Shown here piece by piece: positions 6,299-11,826 of a stretch of 11,826 bases of DNA (its first letter is position 1; each line of letters starts with the position of its first letter). Both the position numbers and the translations under genes were made by a program. Source of the DNA: Opitutia bacterium UBA7441 (lineage in GTDB: Bacteria > Verrucomicrobiota > Verrucomicrobiia > Opitutales > Coraliomargaritaceae); NCBI GenBank assembly GCA_002480015.1, contig DLQD01000124.1, positions 1,280 to 13,105 of the forward strand, given 5' to 3'. The notes beneath the pieces are model-generated. The model saw nothing but the letters and a program-made list of their open reading frames with translations. It was not told the origin of the DNA and searched no databases.

Positions 6299-6813
6299 AG
6301 TGAAGCGGAATCATTTTGGGGCGTCGGTTGCCACTCGGCGAGCGACGCCGAGGGTTCGCGTGCTTTCCACGCAAAGGCCGAAATGGCATGGAATTGAGAT
6401 TCAACCTTGCCTCCCCCTCCTGTGAGCCAAACCGGACCGACCCGCAACCAGGCATGCGCATCGATTCCAGTCTGATTTTTTGCTCTGACCCCAAGATAGA
6501 TCGTGCCCCCAATCCCCCTTCGCTTCAACATCCAGTTGGCGGTGATGGCCTGCTCGAAGCATAGGCAGCGCCAGGGCACTCGGCGGGCCGTGATCTCGAC
6601 AGCTTTCTTAACCATGCGGACATCAGGTGCCCGTTCAACTTCGACCGGATCCCGGTGGCTTTCGAAGCCTACCTTTCCGAGAAAACGGTGCAGTCGCTTA
6701 AACGGTACGAAGAGTAGGCACAAGCGTGCCGCCCCCGAGAAAAGGATGGCTTCCGTCACGGCCTTTCGCTGCGCCGCTGAAAAGCGCAGAAAACTCCAAA
6801 GCGGTTTCAGCAT
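6295..6813 (-). CDS. lasso-peptide-B2-like transglutaminase-fold protein (Transglut_core3)
   Basis: This 172-residue protein starts at the ATG at 6813; the frame is open further upstream but that part overlaps the PqqD gene. It has an N-terminal amphipathic region (SFLRFSAAQRK...RLCLLFVPFKRLHRFLG) typical of the family. The catalytic core reads CLCFEQAITANWMLKRRG (83-100), then IYLGVRAK, DAHAWLRVG (118-126) and a Gly-rich turn. Alignment with the family pattern C-L-x-R-A...L-x-R-R-G puts the nucleophile at C85, with H120 in the AHAW motif as the base. The Asp that follows the His by about 12 residues in McjB-like leader peptidases is not seen here (T131-G135 instead). Related B2 proteins remove the leader peptide of RiPP precursors presented by a PqqD-like partner, and such a partner is encoded 31 bases upstream. 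It is the last gene of the minus-strand operon. Confidence 0.85.
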   Translation of the reverse strand: MLKPLWSFLRFSAAQRKAVTEAILFSGAARLCLLFVPFKRLHRFLGKVGFESHRDPVEVERAPDVRMVKKAVEITARRVPWRCLCFEQAITANWMLKRRGIGGTIYLGVRAKNQTGIDAHAWLRVGPVWLTGGGGKVESQFHAISAFAWKAREPSASLAEWQPTPQNDSASL

Positions 6814-6844
6814 GGTCAGCGGGAACCGCAAATGATCTGCATTT

Positions 6845-7117
6845 TCATTCGGAATCCCCCTCCCGTCGCAACAAGCTGGCATCCTGCAAACGATCCAGAA
6901 AGCCATCCGTTTCCTTGCGACAAGTGGCTTCATCCACTTCATACTCAGCCAGCAGCGCCTGCACGATGGTCTCACGATCGCAGGGCGTTTCAAGCAATTC
7001 CCAGATGCGCGCACCCACGGGATCCATTCGAAAATAGGCACCTTTTTCGAGACTGAGGAGGAATATGTCCTCGGCCACCTTAGTGCTGAGCAGTTGTTCA
7101 GATCTTGAAAGTTTCAT
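6845..7117 (-). CDS. PqqD-family peptide-binding protein (RiPP recognition element, lasso B1-like)
   Basis: A complete PqqD domain of 90 residues. It has the expected order: EDIFLLSLEKGAYFRMDPVGARIWELLE (16-43), a short linker, then helices with IVQALLAEYEVD and FLDRLQDASLLRR. PqqD domains are winged-helix-like proteins that bind the leader of a ribosomally made precursor peptide and hand it to a modifying enzyme. The neighbouring B2-like protease is the natural partner: in many lasso-peptide systems the B1 and B2 proteins are separate, adjacent genes, as here. The gene starts 26 bases after the sulfotransferase stop, so it belongs to the same operon. Similar PqqD proteins also occur beside HPr-kinase-related kinases in a system of unestablished function, so a role in peptide maturation is likely but not certain. 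Confidence 0.9.
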   Translation of the reverse strand: MKLSRSEQLLSTKVAEDIFLLSLEKGAYFRMDPVGARIWELLETPCDRETIVQALLAEYEVDEATCRKETDGFLDRLQDASLLRREGDSE

Positions 7118-7143
7118 TGTCGTGTGTGGATTCTTTTCGAAGA

Positions 7144-8010
7144 TTAGTAGAGCACTTGGTCGTGCTCGTCAAGATAGCCATATTTGCGCATGACATCACG
7201 ATGTGATTCGATGATCGCCGCAACTTGGGCGTCGTTAAGTTCCTCGCGCCAGGAGCCAATCTGTCCCTTGCGGAAAAACCGCTTCGCACGCGGCAGCTTT
7301 TCTTTGAAGCCAGAGTTCTTCTCCTGTTCCTGCAAGCGCTCGAAACGGGTCGCTTCGAGAGCCTCCTCGATGCTTGACTGGTCCACCTCAAAGCCGAGAA
7401 AGCAAGCAATTCCTGTGAATGTCTCGAGCGGTTTTTGCTTCATGTCCTCGTAGCGGACGACCTTGACTGGAAAGCCTTTCGCGTAGGTCCAACTTTCGAT
7501 AAAACCGCTCCAGGAAAGAAGCCGCTGAGGCAACTGTTCTCCCTGCTTATGCGGGTGGCGTACTAGATGGGCATTGGGATCATTCATCATTTTCAGGCTC
7601 CGATCATAATTTTTATGACCGCCGTGATGAGCGAAGGAAACGCACACATCCATTGGATTGCGGATCAAACAAAGTGCGCCTAGCGTCACATCGGGCGGAA
7701 TAATCGGGGTCTGCCCATCCGGCAAAAAGGAGTAGGCATCATGGCATTTGCAATACAAGGGCCCTTCGGTTTGAGCGCTTGCGGCCCGAAAAACTTCGGG
7801 CCGCAAGCGCTCAATCTCGTCCCAACTCAATTCCCCTGATTCAAGACCAGAATATTCATCGAAGATATCACGGCTACTGGAAATCGGCCCCGTGAAAAGA
7901 GAGTTGATGTCGAAGGCAGTCTCCCGTTTATCGAGAAAATGCCAAATGAATGCGCGAGTCCAGGTGTTCCCCGACTTCGGATAGGAAGCGAGCCAGTAAA
8001 TTCCCTTCAT
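7144..8010 (-). CDS. PAPS-dependent sulfotransferase
   Basis: This 288-residue protein shows the three signatures of the cytosolic/carbohydrate sulfotransferase fold. The 5'-phosphosulfate loop YPKSGNTW lies at 10-17 close to the N-terminus. The 3'-phosphate motif LIRNPMDVCVSF lies at 115-126. The late FFRKGQIGSWREEL (245-258) matches the conserved RKGxxGxW...L segment. H90 in KCHDAY fits the catalytic His. The enzyme should transfer sulfate from PAPS to a hydroxyl or amino group of a sugar, lipid or peptide; the acceptor is unknown. It begins inside the end of the kinase gene (ATGA overlap at 8007-8010), which implies translational coupling and a shared pathway. There is no signal peptide or membrane segment, so it acts in the cytoplasm. 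Sulfotransferases occur both in exopolysaccharide loci and occasionally as tailoring enzymes in RiPP clusters. Confidence 0.93.
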   Translation of the reverse strand: MKGIYWLASYPKSGNTWTRAFIWHFLDKRETAFDINSLFTGPISSSRDIFDEYSGLESGELSWDEIERLRPEVFRAASAQTEGPLYCKCHDAYSFLPDGQTPIIPPDVTLGALCLIRNPMDVCVSFAHHGGHKNYDRSLKMMNDPNAHLVRHPHKQGEQLPQRLLSWSGFIESWTYAKGFPVKVVRYEDMKQKPLETFTGIACFLGFEVDQSSIEEALEATRFERLQEQEKNSGFKEKLPRAKRFFRKGQIGSWREELNDAQVAAIIESHRDVMRKYGYLDEHDQVLY

Positions 8011-8915
8011 CCCGCAAGGTCCTCTTCGATGGCCTCGACCAGGGCCGTCAGATCGATGCCGCTATCCTTATTCCGTTTCAAGCGCACCAGCGGCACTTGA
8101 TTGGCAATCGTTGCGATAGTCAGGAAATGCTCTCCCGCGACGGCGAGACCTTCAAGGAATTGACCGCGATAGCTGTTCCTCCGCAAAGGAAGAAAGGCGT
8201 CGGCTATCGCCACGGCTTCTTTAAGATACACGTCTTCGTGCGCTACCATCAGTTGATAGATTCTCTTCAGGGGCCGCAATTCATCACAGAACCGCTCCCG
8301 CATGGGAACCGCCCGCTTTGTAACTTTATTACGGATCGGTCGATACAGTTCGGGTTCCATTTCGAGACTGGCCATGGAGTCCAGCCAGAGCTTGCCCTGA
8401 GGATAGCCGGGCACTACGAAAGGCTTTCCATCGACCAGCTGAATAGCACAAACATCGTCCGTTAGCATACGGTAACCCTTTTGCAAAAATGCCGCAGCCG
8501 TCGTCGATTTACCAATCCCGGAAGGCCCCATAAAAGCGATTGCCGCCCCGTTATGCTCTACAGCGCTTGCATGGATCGGAAACAAGCCGCGCTGCTGCAA
8601 GAGAGCACCTATCACCGAACCAAGAAGAAAGACGCGAAGATCGTCCTCGTTTGCTCCATCGGCTGCCTCGTAGATAATCCGCTTACCATCGACCGCGAGA
8701 AAGCGACCGACCTCCTCAAGAAAAAATAAAAACTTGCCGGGCGCAGTTTCAAAGCAGACCCCTTTACGCTTTCCTCCATCCAGAGTTTTCGGGACCAAGC
8801 CCAGGCGAATCGTCACGTCAACAGCGTTGTTCCGGTCCGCATTTATGAATTCTGGGACTTCCAGCTCAGACGCGATGATGAGGCCAAAAGCCTTGTAGAA
8901 ATAAGTGTCAGACAT
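8007..8915 (-). CDS. HPr kinase-related protein kinase (HprK C-terminal fold)
   Basis: A 302-residue protein. Residues 1-100 form a poorly conserved beta-rich N-terminal part. From about 112 the HPr kinase/phosphorylase C-terminal fold is plain: FPIHASAVE (112-120), the P-loop GPSGIGKST (130-138), the acidic pair in MLTDDVCAI (D153/D154), then VVPGYPQGKLWLDS and a C-terminal LKRNKDSGIDL segment. True HprK phosphorylates Ser-46 of HPr. This relative lacks an obvious HprK N-terminal domain and sits beside PqqD, B2 and sulfotransferase genes. In lasso systems such as paeninodin, a homologous kinase phosphorylates the C-terminal serine of the precursor, so a peptide or small-molecule kinase role fits best. 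NCBI also names related genes HprK-related kinase A with an associated PqqD chaperone. First gene of the operon; no good Shine-Dalgarno sequence before its ATG. Confidence 0.88.
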   Translation of the reverse strand: MSDTYFYKAFGLIIASELEVPEFINADRNNAVDVTIRLGLVPKTLDGGKRKGVCFETAPGKFLFFLEEVGRFLAVDGKRIIYEAADGANEDDLRVFLLGSVIGALLQQRGLFPIHASAVEHNGAAIAFMGPSGIGKSTTAAAFLQKGYRMLTDDVCAIQLVDGKPFVVPGYPQGKLWLDSMASLEMEPELYRPIRNKVTKRAVPMRERFCDELRPLKRIYQLMVAHEDVYLKEAVAIADAFLPLRRNSYRGQFLEGLAVAGEHFLTIATIANQVPLVRLKRNKDSGIDLTALVEAIEEDLAG

Positions 8916-8959
8916 CGAATCAGACCGCCAGAATTTTTAAACCGACTCAAGCTTTTCCA

Positions 8960-9113
8960 TTAAAATTGAGCAACCGGACATTCATCAGGCTGGACCAATC
9001 GCAGACCTAAGCGAAGCGGTATTAGAAGGTCGGCGATGAGATGACCGCGGATAAAGCCACCGACGCCAGCTACGGGGTTGGCCTGTTTTGTATCTGACAG
9101 GGTGTGTTTTGAA
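8960..9113 (-). pseudogene. short remnant resembling an NAD-dependent epimerase N-terminus
   Basis: Read on the minus strand, one frame from a TAA upstream to a TAA downstream gives about 51 residues including VAGVGGFIRGHLIADLL. This is close to the GxGGFIGGHLVxxLL nucleotide-binding turn of GDP-mannose epimerase-type short-chain dehydrogenases. There is no usable start codon, and the sequence after LIADLL loses the family pattern before the stop. It therefore looks like a decayed fragment of a sugar-nucleotide epimerase gene, in keeping with the exopolysaccharide genes beside it. The match is short and could be chance. The rest of the 8916-9137 interval holds only very short frames and presumably the promoter of the kinase operon, which I cannot pinpoint. 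Confidence 0.35.
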
Positions 9114-9137
9114 ACTTAATTGTTCGGTTGTGGTATT

Positions 9138-9165
9138 AAAAAAGCCCGCTGATGAATCAGCGGGC
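9138..9165 (-). terminator. intrinsic terminator of the FecR-like/glycosyltransferase transcript
   Basis: A perfect 10-base stem, GCCCGCTGAT/ATCAGCGGGC with a two-base loop (9144-9165), is followed on the minus strand by six T residues (A-run at 9138-9143 on the plus strand). It lies about 50 bases past the stop of the FecR-like gene. It separates the exopolysaccharide transcript from the kinase/sulfotransferase operon further along the same strand. Confidence 0.9.
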
Positions 9166-9216
9166 TTCATAAATATTTGCGGCAGAGTCAAAGTTTCCGG
9201 CCCTAGATTTCAACAA

Positions 9217-9768
9217 TCAGGAGGGACTGACCGGGGTCGTTTGCTTCGGCGCTACTGGTCCTATTGGTGAATCACCTGTTGGTGAATCACCTGACGGTGT
9301 GCTTTGAGCGGGTTGGAACTGCGATGGAGTTATTGGAGAAGGTTGCGATACCTCTCCTGAAGTTCTCGAAATGGCAACAAACTGAGTTTCCGTGCTGGCA
9401 GTGATTGTCTCTCCTCCGCTTGTCGGGCTATTTACTGTTGCCGAGCCGCTAGTAGCGGTGATGCCGAGGTCACCCGTCGCGGGATCTATCGAGATATCAA
9501 TAGCGGAGTCCGCAGACAGCACAACAGTGGCACCTGAGGGTAAACTGGCGGTACCAGAACCGCGGACCGCGATGATGGAAAAACCTGCGGGCGCGGTATA
9601 GTCCTGCCCTGGCGAGATGTCGATCGTTTGTGCATTGCCCGAATCGTCGATAATCGTGACCTCAAGCCCCTCACCGGTGGCATCGGCAGAAACCGTCTGA
9701 GCGTTGACTGCCGCCGTAAAAAAGAGAGCGGCAAAGAGTGTGATAATTAATGTGCGGAATTTTTTCAT
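9217..9768 (-). CDS. secreted FecR-like protein with Ser/Pro/Thr-rich tail
   Basis: This 183-residue protein has a clear signal peptide (MKKFRTLIITLFAALFFTAAVNA). The open frame extends 33 codons further upstream without good reason to start there. Residues 25-130 are beta-rich and built like a FecR domain: VTIIDDSG, IDISPGQDYTAPAGFSIIAVRGSGTA, LPSGATVVLSADSAIDI, ATSGSATVNSPTSGGETITA. The family resemblance is by pattern, not by a diagnostic residue. Residues 140-183 form a low-complexity Ser/Pro/Gln/Thr tail with a duplicated GDSPT/GDSPI unit. Proteins of this kind are usually periplasmic or surface-exposed. It follows the WcaI-like glycosyltransferase by 100 bases and precedes a strong terminator. 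No sorting signal, membrane anchor or cysteine is visible at the C-terminus. Function unknown; a role in envelope or polysaccharide export is suggested by position only. Confidence 0.7.
   Translation of the reverse strand: MKKFRTLIITLFAALFFTAAVNAQTVSADATGEGLEVTIIDDSGNAQTIDISPGQDYTAPAGFSIIAVRGSGTASLPSGATVVLSADSAIDISIDPATGDLGITATSGSATVNSPTSGGETITASTETQFVAISRTSGEVSQPSPITPSQFQPAQSTPSGDSPTGDSPIGPVAPKQTTPVSPS
9264..9293. repeat. 15-base tandem duplication in the tail of the FecR-like gene
   Basis: The unit TTGGTGAATCACCTG occurs twice in immediate succession (9264-9278 and 9279-9293) and starts to decay in a third copy (ACGGTG). It encodes a repeated five-residue unit of the GDSPx type on the minus strand. 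Each unit contains GGTGAATCACC, itself an interrupted palindrome. Confidence 0.85.
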
Positions 9769-9868
9769 AATTTGTCTGTATAGGTAACCTCGTAGTGATG
9801 TTGAGTAAAACTTTGTGCTTGGCAATGTAGAAATCAGAGTCTTTTCGGATTCAACGAAGCGTCCCACC

Positions 9869-11578
9869 TTATGAAGAGCGGATGACCCAGAGCCAGAGCA
9901 GAATGCCTACCAGAGCTCCGATGATAATGCCGAATGATCCCCAGATGAGGTCGTAAGCGCTGAAATAGCGAGTCGGTAGAGCGAGTTGCAGGAGTTCGGA
10001 AAGGATGAGAAAGGCGAATAACAGCACAGAGCCGAGAGCCAGTATGCGAATAGAAAGTTGTCGGCGATAATCTCGTCCCAAAAAGGGAAGTATCGAGCTG
10101 TAGAGGGCGTAGGGGGCAAGCGTGCGCGCGTCCGGGTAATGGTCGCCGAGTCGCTCCAACCAGGCTGGAAGGAACGGATCACCAGCAAATTGTGGGTCTG
10201 CCTTAAAAGAGTAGTAGATGAGGGATGCGGTAAGGAGTCCGGCAGCAACGCGGAAGAACCAGACCGTTGAGCTCTGCTTCGTTGGTTTGGACTGTAGCGG
10301 TGGTAAATCCTTTAGAGTTGGCGCATGCTGACGGGCCAGCAACTCGAGTTGGCGCTCGAAACTTTGGTGGACGGTGTCGACGGCGAATTGAGCCACGTAA
10401 TCCCTGCCATTTTCTGCCCATCGATTTAACTGATCGGTCTGTTCCGGCAAACTCTCGATTAATGCTGCCAGTTTTTGTGGTGCATTGGGTTCCACTACGA
10501 TTCCGAAATTGCCCATTTTTACTGTCCGGGAAACCTCGCTACTCGCATCAGAAATAGCTAATACGGGCTTCGGGGTCGCCAGAATCGAAAGTAATTTACT
10601 TGGCAGAAATGCCGCCCCCGAGCCTTTGGCCTGGGGAACAAGACAGATGTCGGCTGAGGCCAGCAGGCGCTCATAATCGGCTTGCGGCAATAAATCCGAA
10701 AAATACACTTGATGGAGACCGAGTTCGGCGGCTTTGGACTCCAGCTCTTTGCGTCTTGCTCCGTCGCCGCATATGACGAATCGTATATCAGGGCGACGGA
10801 TCAGCGCAATCGCTTCAAGAACGGAGTTAAGGCCCTGCTTGACGCCTAGGTTTCCTGAATAGATCACCCTGAATTCACATTTCTCGGCGCCAAAGCCATC
10901 TCTCGACGAGTCCCTTATTTGGGTCTGATTCTTCGAAATGCCGACCGCATTCGGAAAGAAAATGGTCTTTTCTTTATCGACGCCTTTTATGGCAAAAGCC
11001 TCTAGCATACCCGGGGCGATACCGGAGAGCCGGTCGGCTTTTGCATAAGTGAAGGTTTCTAGCGCGTAGAGCAAATCGAGAATGCGGCGCCTCTCGATCA
11101 TTCCCAGTGCAACCGCGGCATCGGGTTGCAGATCCTGCACGTGAAAAATGAAGGGCGTGCGCCGGAAAAGGCGGAAAAGCCAGGCGGCGGCTCCGAGTAG
11201 AAGAGGCGGCGAGACGACAATTGCGGCGTCTGCCTTGGGCAAGGTCATTATTCGGAAGAGCGAAGTGAAGACGAAGCTAGCCTCATGCAAGATTCGGCCT
11301 AGCGCAGTCGCTTGTTCCGGAACGTAGTGCCAACAGCGGTGCAGTGTAAGCCCCTCCGATTCCTCCACGCGGTAGAGCCGACCCGTGTCACCGGGTAATT
11401 TTTTCCATTCGGGGTAGTAGGGAAAGGCCGACACCACATTGACACGGTGGCCGCGGGCAGCCAGCCATTCGGCCAGCATGGTATTGTAGACGGCAATACC
11501 GACAACCTCCGGGGCATAGTTGATCCCCCAGAGGTGGATGCGTAATTTGCCAGTATTCTGCTCGCTTGTTGGATTCAT
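9869..11578 (-). CDS. wcaI: WcaI-like family 4 glycosyltransferase fused to a C-terminal VanZ-like membrane domain
   Basis: A 569-residue protein. Residues 11-215 are the N-terminal GT-B half typical of colanic-acid glycosyltransferase WcaI: LWGINYAPEVVGIAVYN, SAFPYYPEWK, SPPLLLGAAAW, FHVQDLQPDAAVALGM. Residues 235-410 are the glycosyltransferase group 1 domain: VIYSGNLGVKQGL, FVICGDGARR, FLPSKLLSILATPKPVLA, FGIVVEPN. After a linker, residues 438-565 form a separate membrane module with about four hydrophobic segments. It carries the VanZ pattern, with E528, Q531, R537, D543 and G550 in SELLQLALPTRYFSAYDL and the following helix. E. coli WcaI has about 400 residues, so the last 160 are extra. 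The start ATG overlaps the acetyltransferase stop (ATGA), giving translational coupling; a GTG three codons earlier is possible but less likely. It should add a sugar to an undecaprenyl-linked exopolysaccharide intermediate at the inner membrane. Confidence 0.88.
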   Translation of the reverse strand: MNPTSEQNTGKLRIHLWGINYAPEVVGIAVYNTMLAEWLAARGHRVNVVSAFPYYPEWKKLPGDTGRLYRVEESEGLTLHRCWHYVPEQATALGRILHEASFVFTSLFRIMTLPKADAAIVVSPPLLLGAAAWLFRLFRRTPFIFHVQDLQPDAAVALGMIERRRILDLLYALETFTYAKADRLSGIAPGMLEAFAIKGVDKEKTIFFPNAVGISKNQTQIRDSSRDGFGAEKCEFRVIYSGNLGVKQGLNSVLEAIALIRRPDIRFVICGDGARRKELESKAAELGLHQVYFSDLLPQADYERLLASADICLVPQAKGSGAAFLPSKLLSILATPKPVLAISDASSEVSRTVKMGNFGIVVEPNAPQKLAALIESLPEQTDQLNRWAENGRDYVAQFAVDTVHQSFERQLELLARQHAPTLKDLPPLQSKPTKQSSTVWFFRVAAGLLTASLIYYSFKADPQFAGDPFLPAWLERLGDHYPDARTLAPYALYSSILPFLGRDYRRQLSIRILALGSVLLFAFLILSELLQLALPTRYFSAYDLIWGSFGIIIGALVGILLWLWVIRSS

Positions 11579-11826
11579 ACGGGGCACTGAGCGGGGTCTT
11601 TGTTGGACTCTGGCCAGCGTGCTTTAATGACGTGACACGGGTTCCCCGAGCAGAGCACTCCAGCGGGAAGTGTTCGCGTAACTATTGAGCCGGCAAAGAC
11701 GACCGTCTCCTCGCCGATCGTTACCTTGGGACCGACAAAGCACTGAGCGCCGACCCATGCGCCTTCTTCGACTGTAATGGGGCCGTTGCGATACCTGAAG
11801 TCTTCCGCTCGGTAGTCGTGATTGCC
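11575..11826 (-). CDS. wcaF: WcaF-like hexapeptide-repeat acetyltransferase, N-terminus cut by window edge
   Basis: The frame enters from the window edge and gives 83 residues. It starts in GNHDYRAEDF, a typical WcaF-family segment. It continues with left-handed beta-helix hexapeptides (ITVEEGAWVGAQCFVGPKVTIGEETVVFAGSIV), a TLPAGVLCSGNPCHVIKAR closing motif, and a short tail. This is the C-terminal end of a putative colanic acid O-acetyltransferase, which transfers acetyl from acetyl-CoA to a sugar of the exopolysaccharide repeat unit in the cytoplasm. Its stop overlaps the start of the glycosyltransferase gene by four bases, so both are translated together. WcaF and WcaI being adjacent is common in exopolysaccharide loci. 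The catalytic His and the N-terminal half lie outside or at the edge of the window. Confidence 0.85.
   Translation of the reverse strand, partial: GNHDYRAEDFRYRNGPITVEEGAWVGAQCFVGPKVTIGEETVVFAGSIVTRTLPAGVLCSGNPCHVIKARWPESNKDPAQCPV

Noticed and set aside
6814..7041. A longer B2-like protein starting at 7041.
   Set aside because: The extra 76 residues lie in the shadow of the PqqD gene and look random (Cys/Trp/Arg-rich); the family N-terminus begins at the ATG at 6813.
8916..9137. Tiny minus-strand frames of 12 to 14 codons (for example MSGCSILMEKLESV) in front of the kinase gene as a lasso-type precursor.
   Set aside because: Too short to hold leader and core, no ribosome binding site, no conserved leader Thr, and no ring-forming pattern.
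9769..9867. A 33-residue N-terminal extension of the FecR-like protein.
   Set aside because: It would bury the clear signal peptide; the ATG at 9768 places it at the N-terminus.

Overview
The window looks like a chromosomal segment from a Gram-negative bacterium with an outer envelope, probably a member of the Verrucomicrobiota (Opitutales/Puniceicoccales-like). That placement is an inference. It rests on the style of the intergenic palindromes at 3137-3257, on the mix of envelope, amidase and exopolysaccharide genes, and on my recollection of similar repeats in that group. Protein similarity searches would be needed to fix the taxon.

Layout. The left part (1-4429) is housekeeping-like. A truncated DUF4870 membrane protein and a secreted TPR protein lie on the minus strand. 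Divergent from them are a DtxR/MntR-type metalloregulator, an MscS channel and, after a stretch with two intergenic palindromes, a secreted N-acetylmuramoyl-L-alanine amidase, all on the plus strand. Next comes a gene-poor stretch (4430-5110). It holds the orphan C-terminal end of a SAM methyltransferase and, just behind its stop codon, a bulged hairpin resembling half of an integron attC site.

The central part (5111-8915) is the most interesting. A plus-strand NTP_transf_5 nucleotidyltransferase converges tail to tail, with overlapping stop codons, on a compact minus-strand operon. In transcription order that operon encodes an HPr-kinase-related kinase, a PAPS sulfotransferase (ATGA overlap), a PqqD-like peptide-binding protein, and a lasso-peptide-B2-like transglutaminase-fold protease. 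These are the accessory parts of a lasso-peptide-type RiPP pathway, but no lasso cyclase and no recognisable precursor gene are present. Related kinase/PqqD/nucleotidyltransferase sets are known next to exopolysaccharide loci, and their function is not established.

The right part (8916-11826) is a minus-strand exopolysaccharide segment. It holds a truncated WcaF-like acetyltransferase, a WcaI-like glycosyltransferase translationally coupled to it and carrying a C-terminal VanZ-like membrane domain, and a secreted FecR-like protein with a Ser/Pro-rich tail, closed by a strong intrinsic terminator. Between that terminator and the kinase operon lies a short epimerase-like remnant.

Taken together, the right two thirds suggest an envelope or exopolysaccharide locus linked to a peptide- or small-molecule-modifying cassette able to carry out proteolysis, phosphorylation, sulfation and perhaps nucleotidyl transfer.
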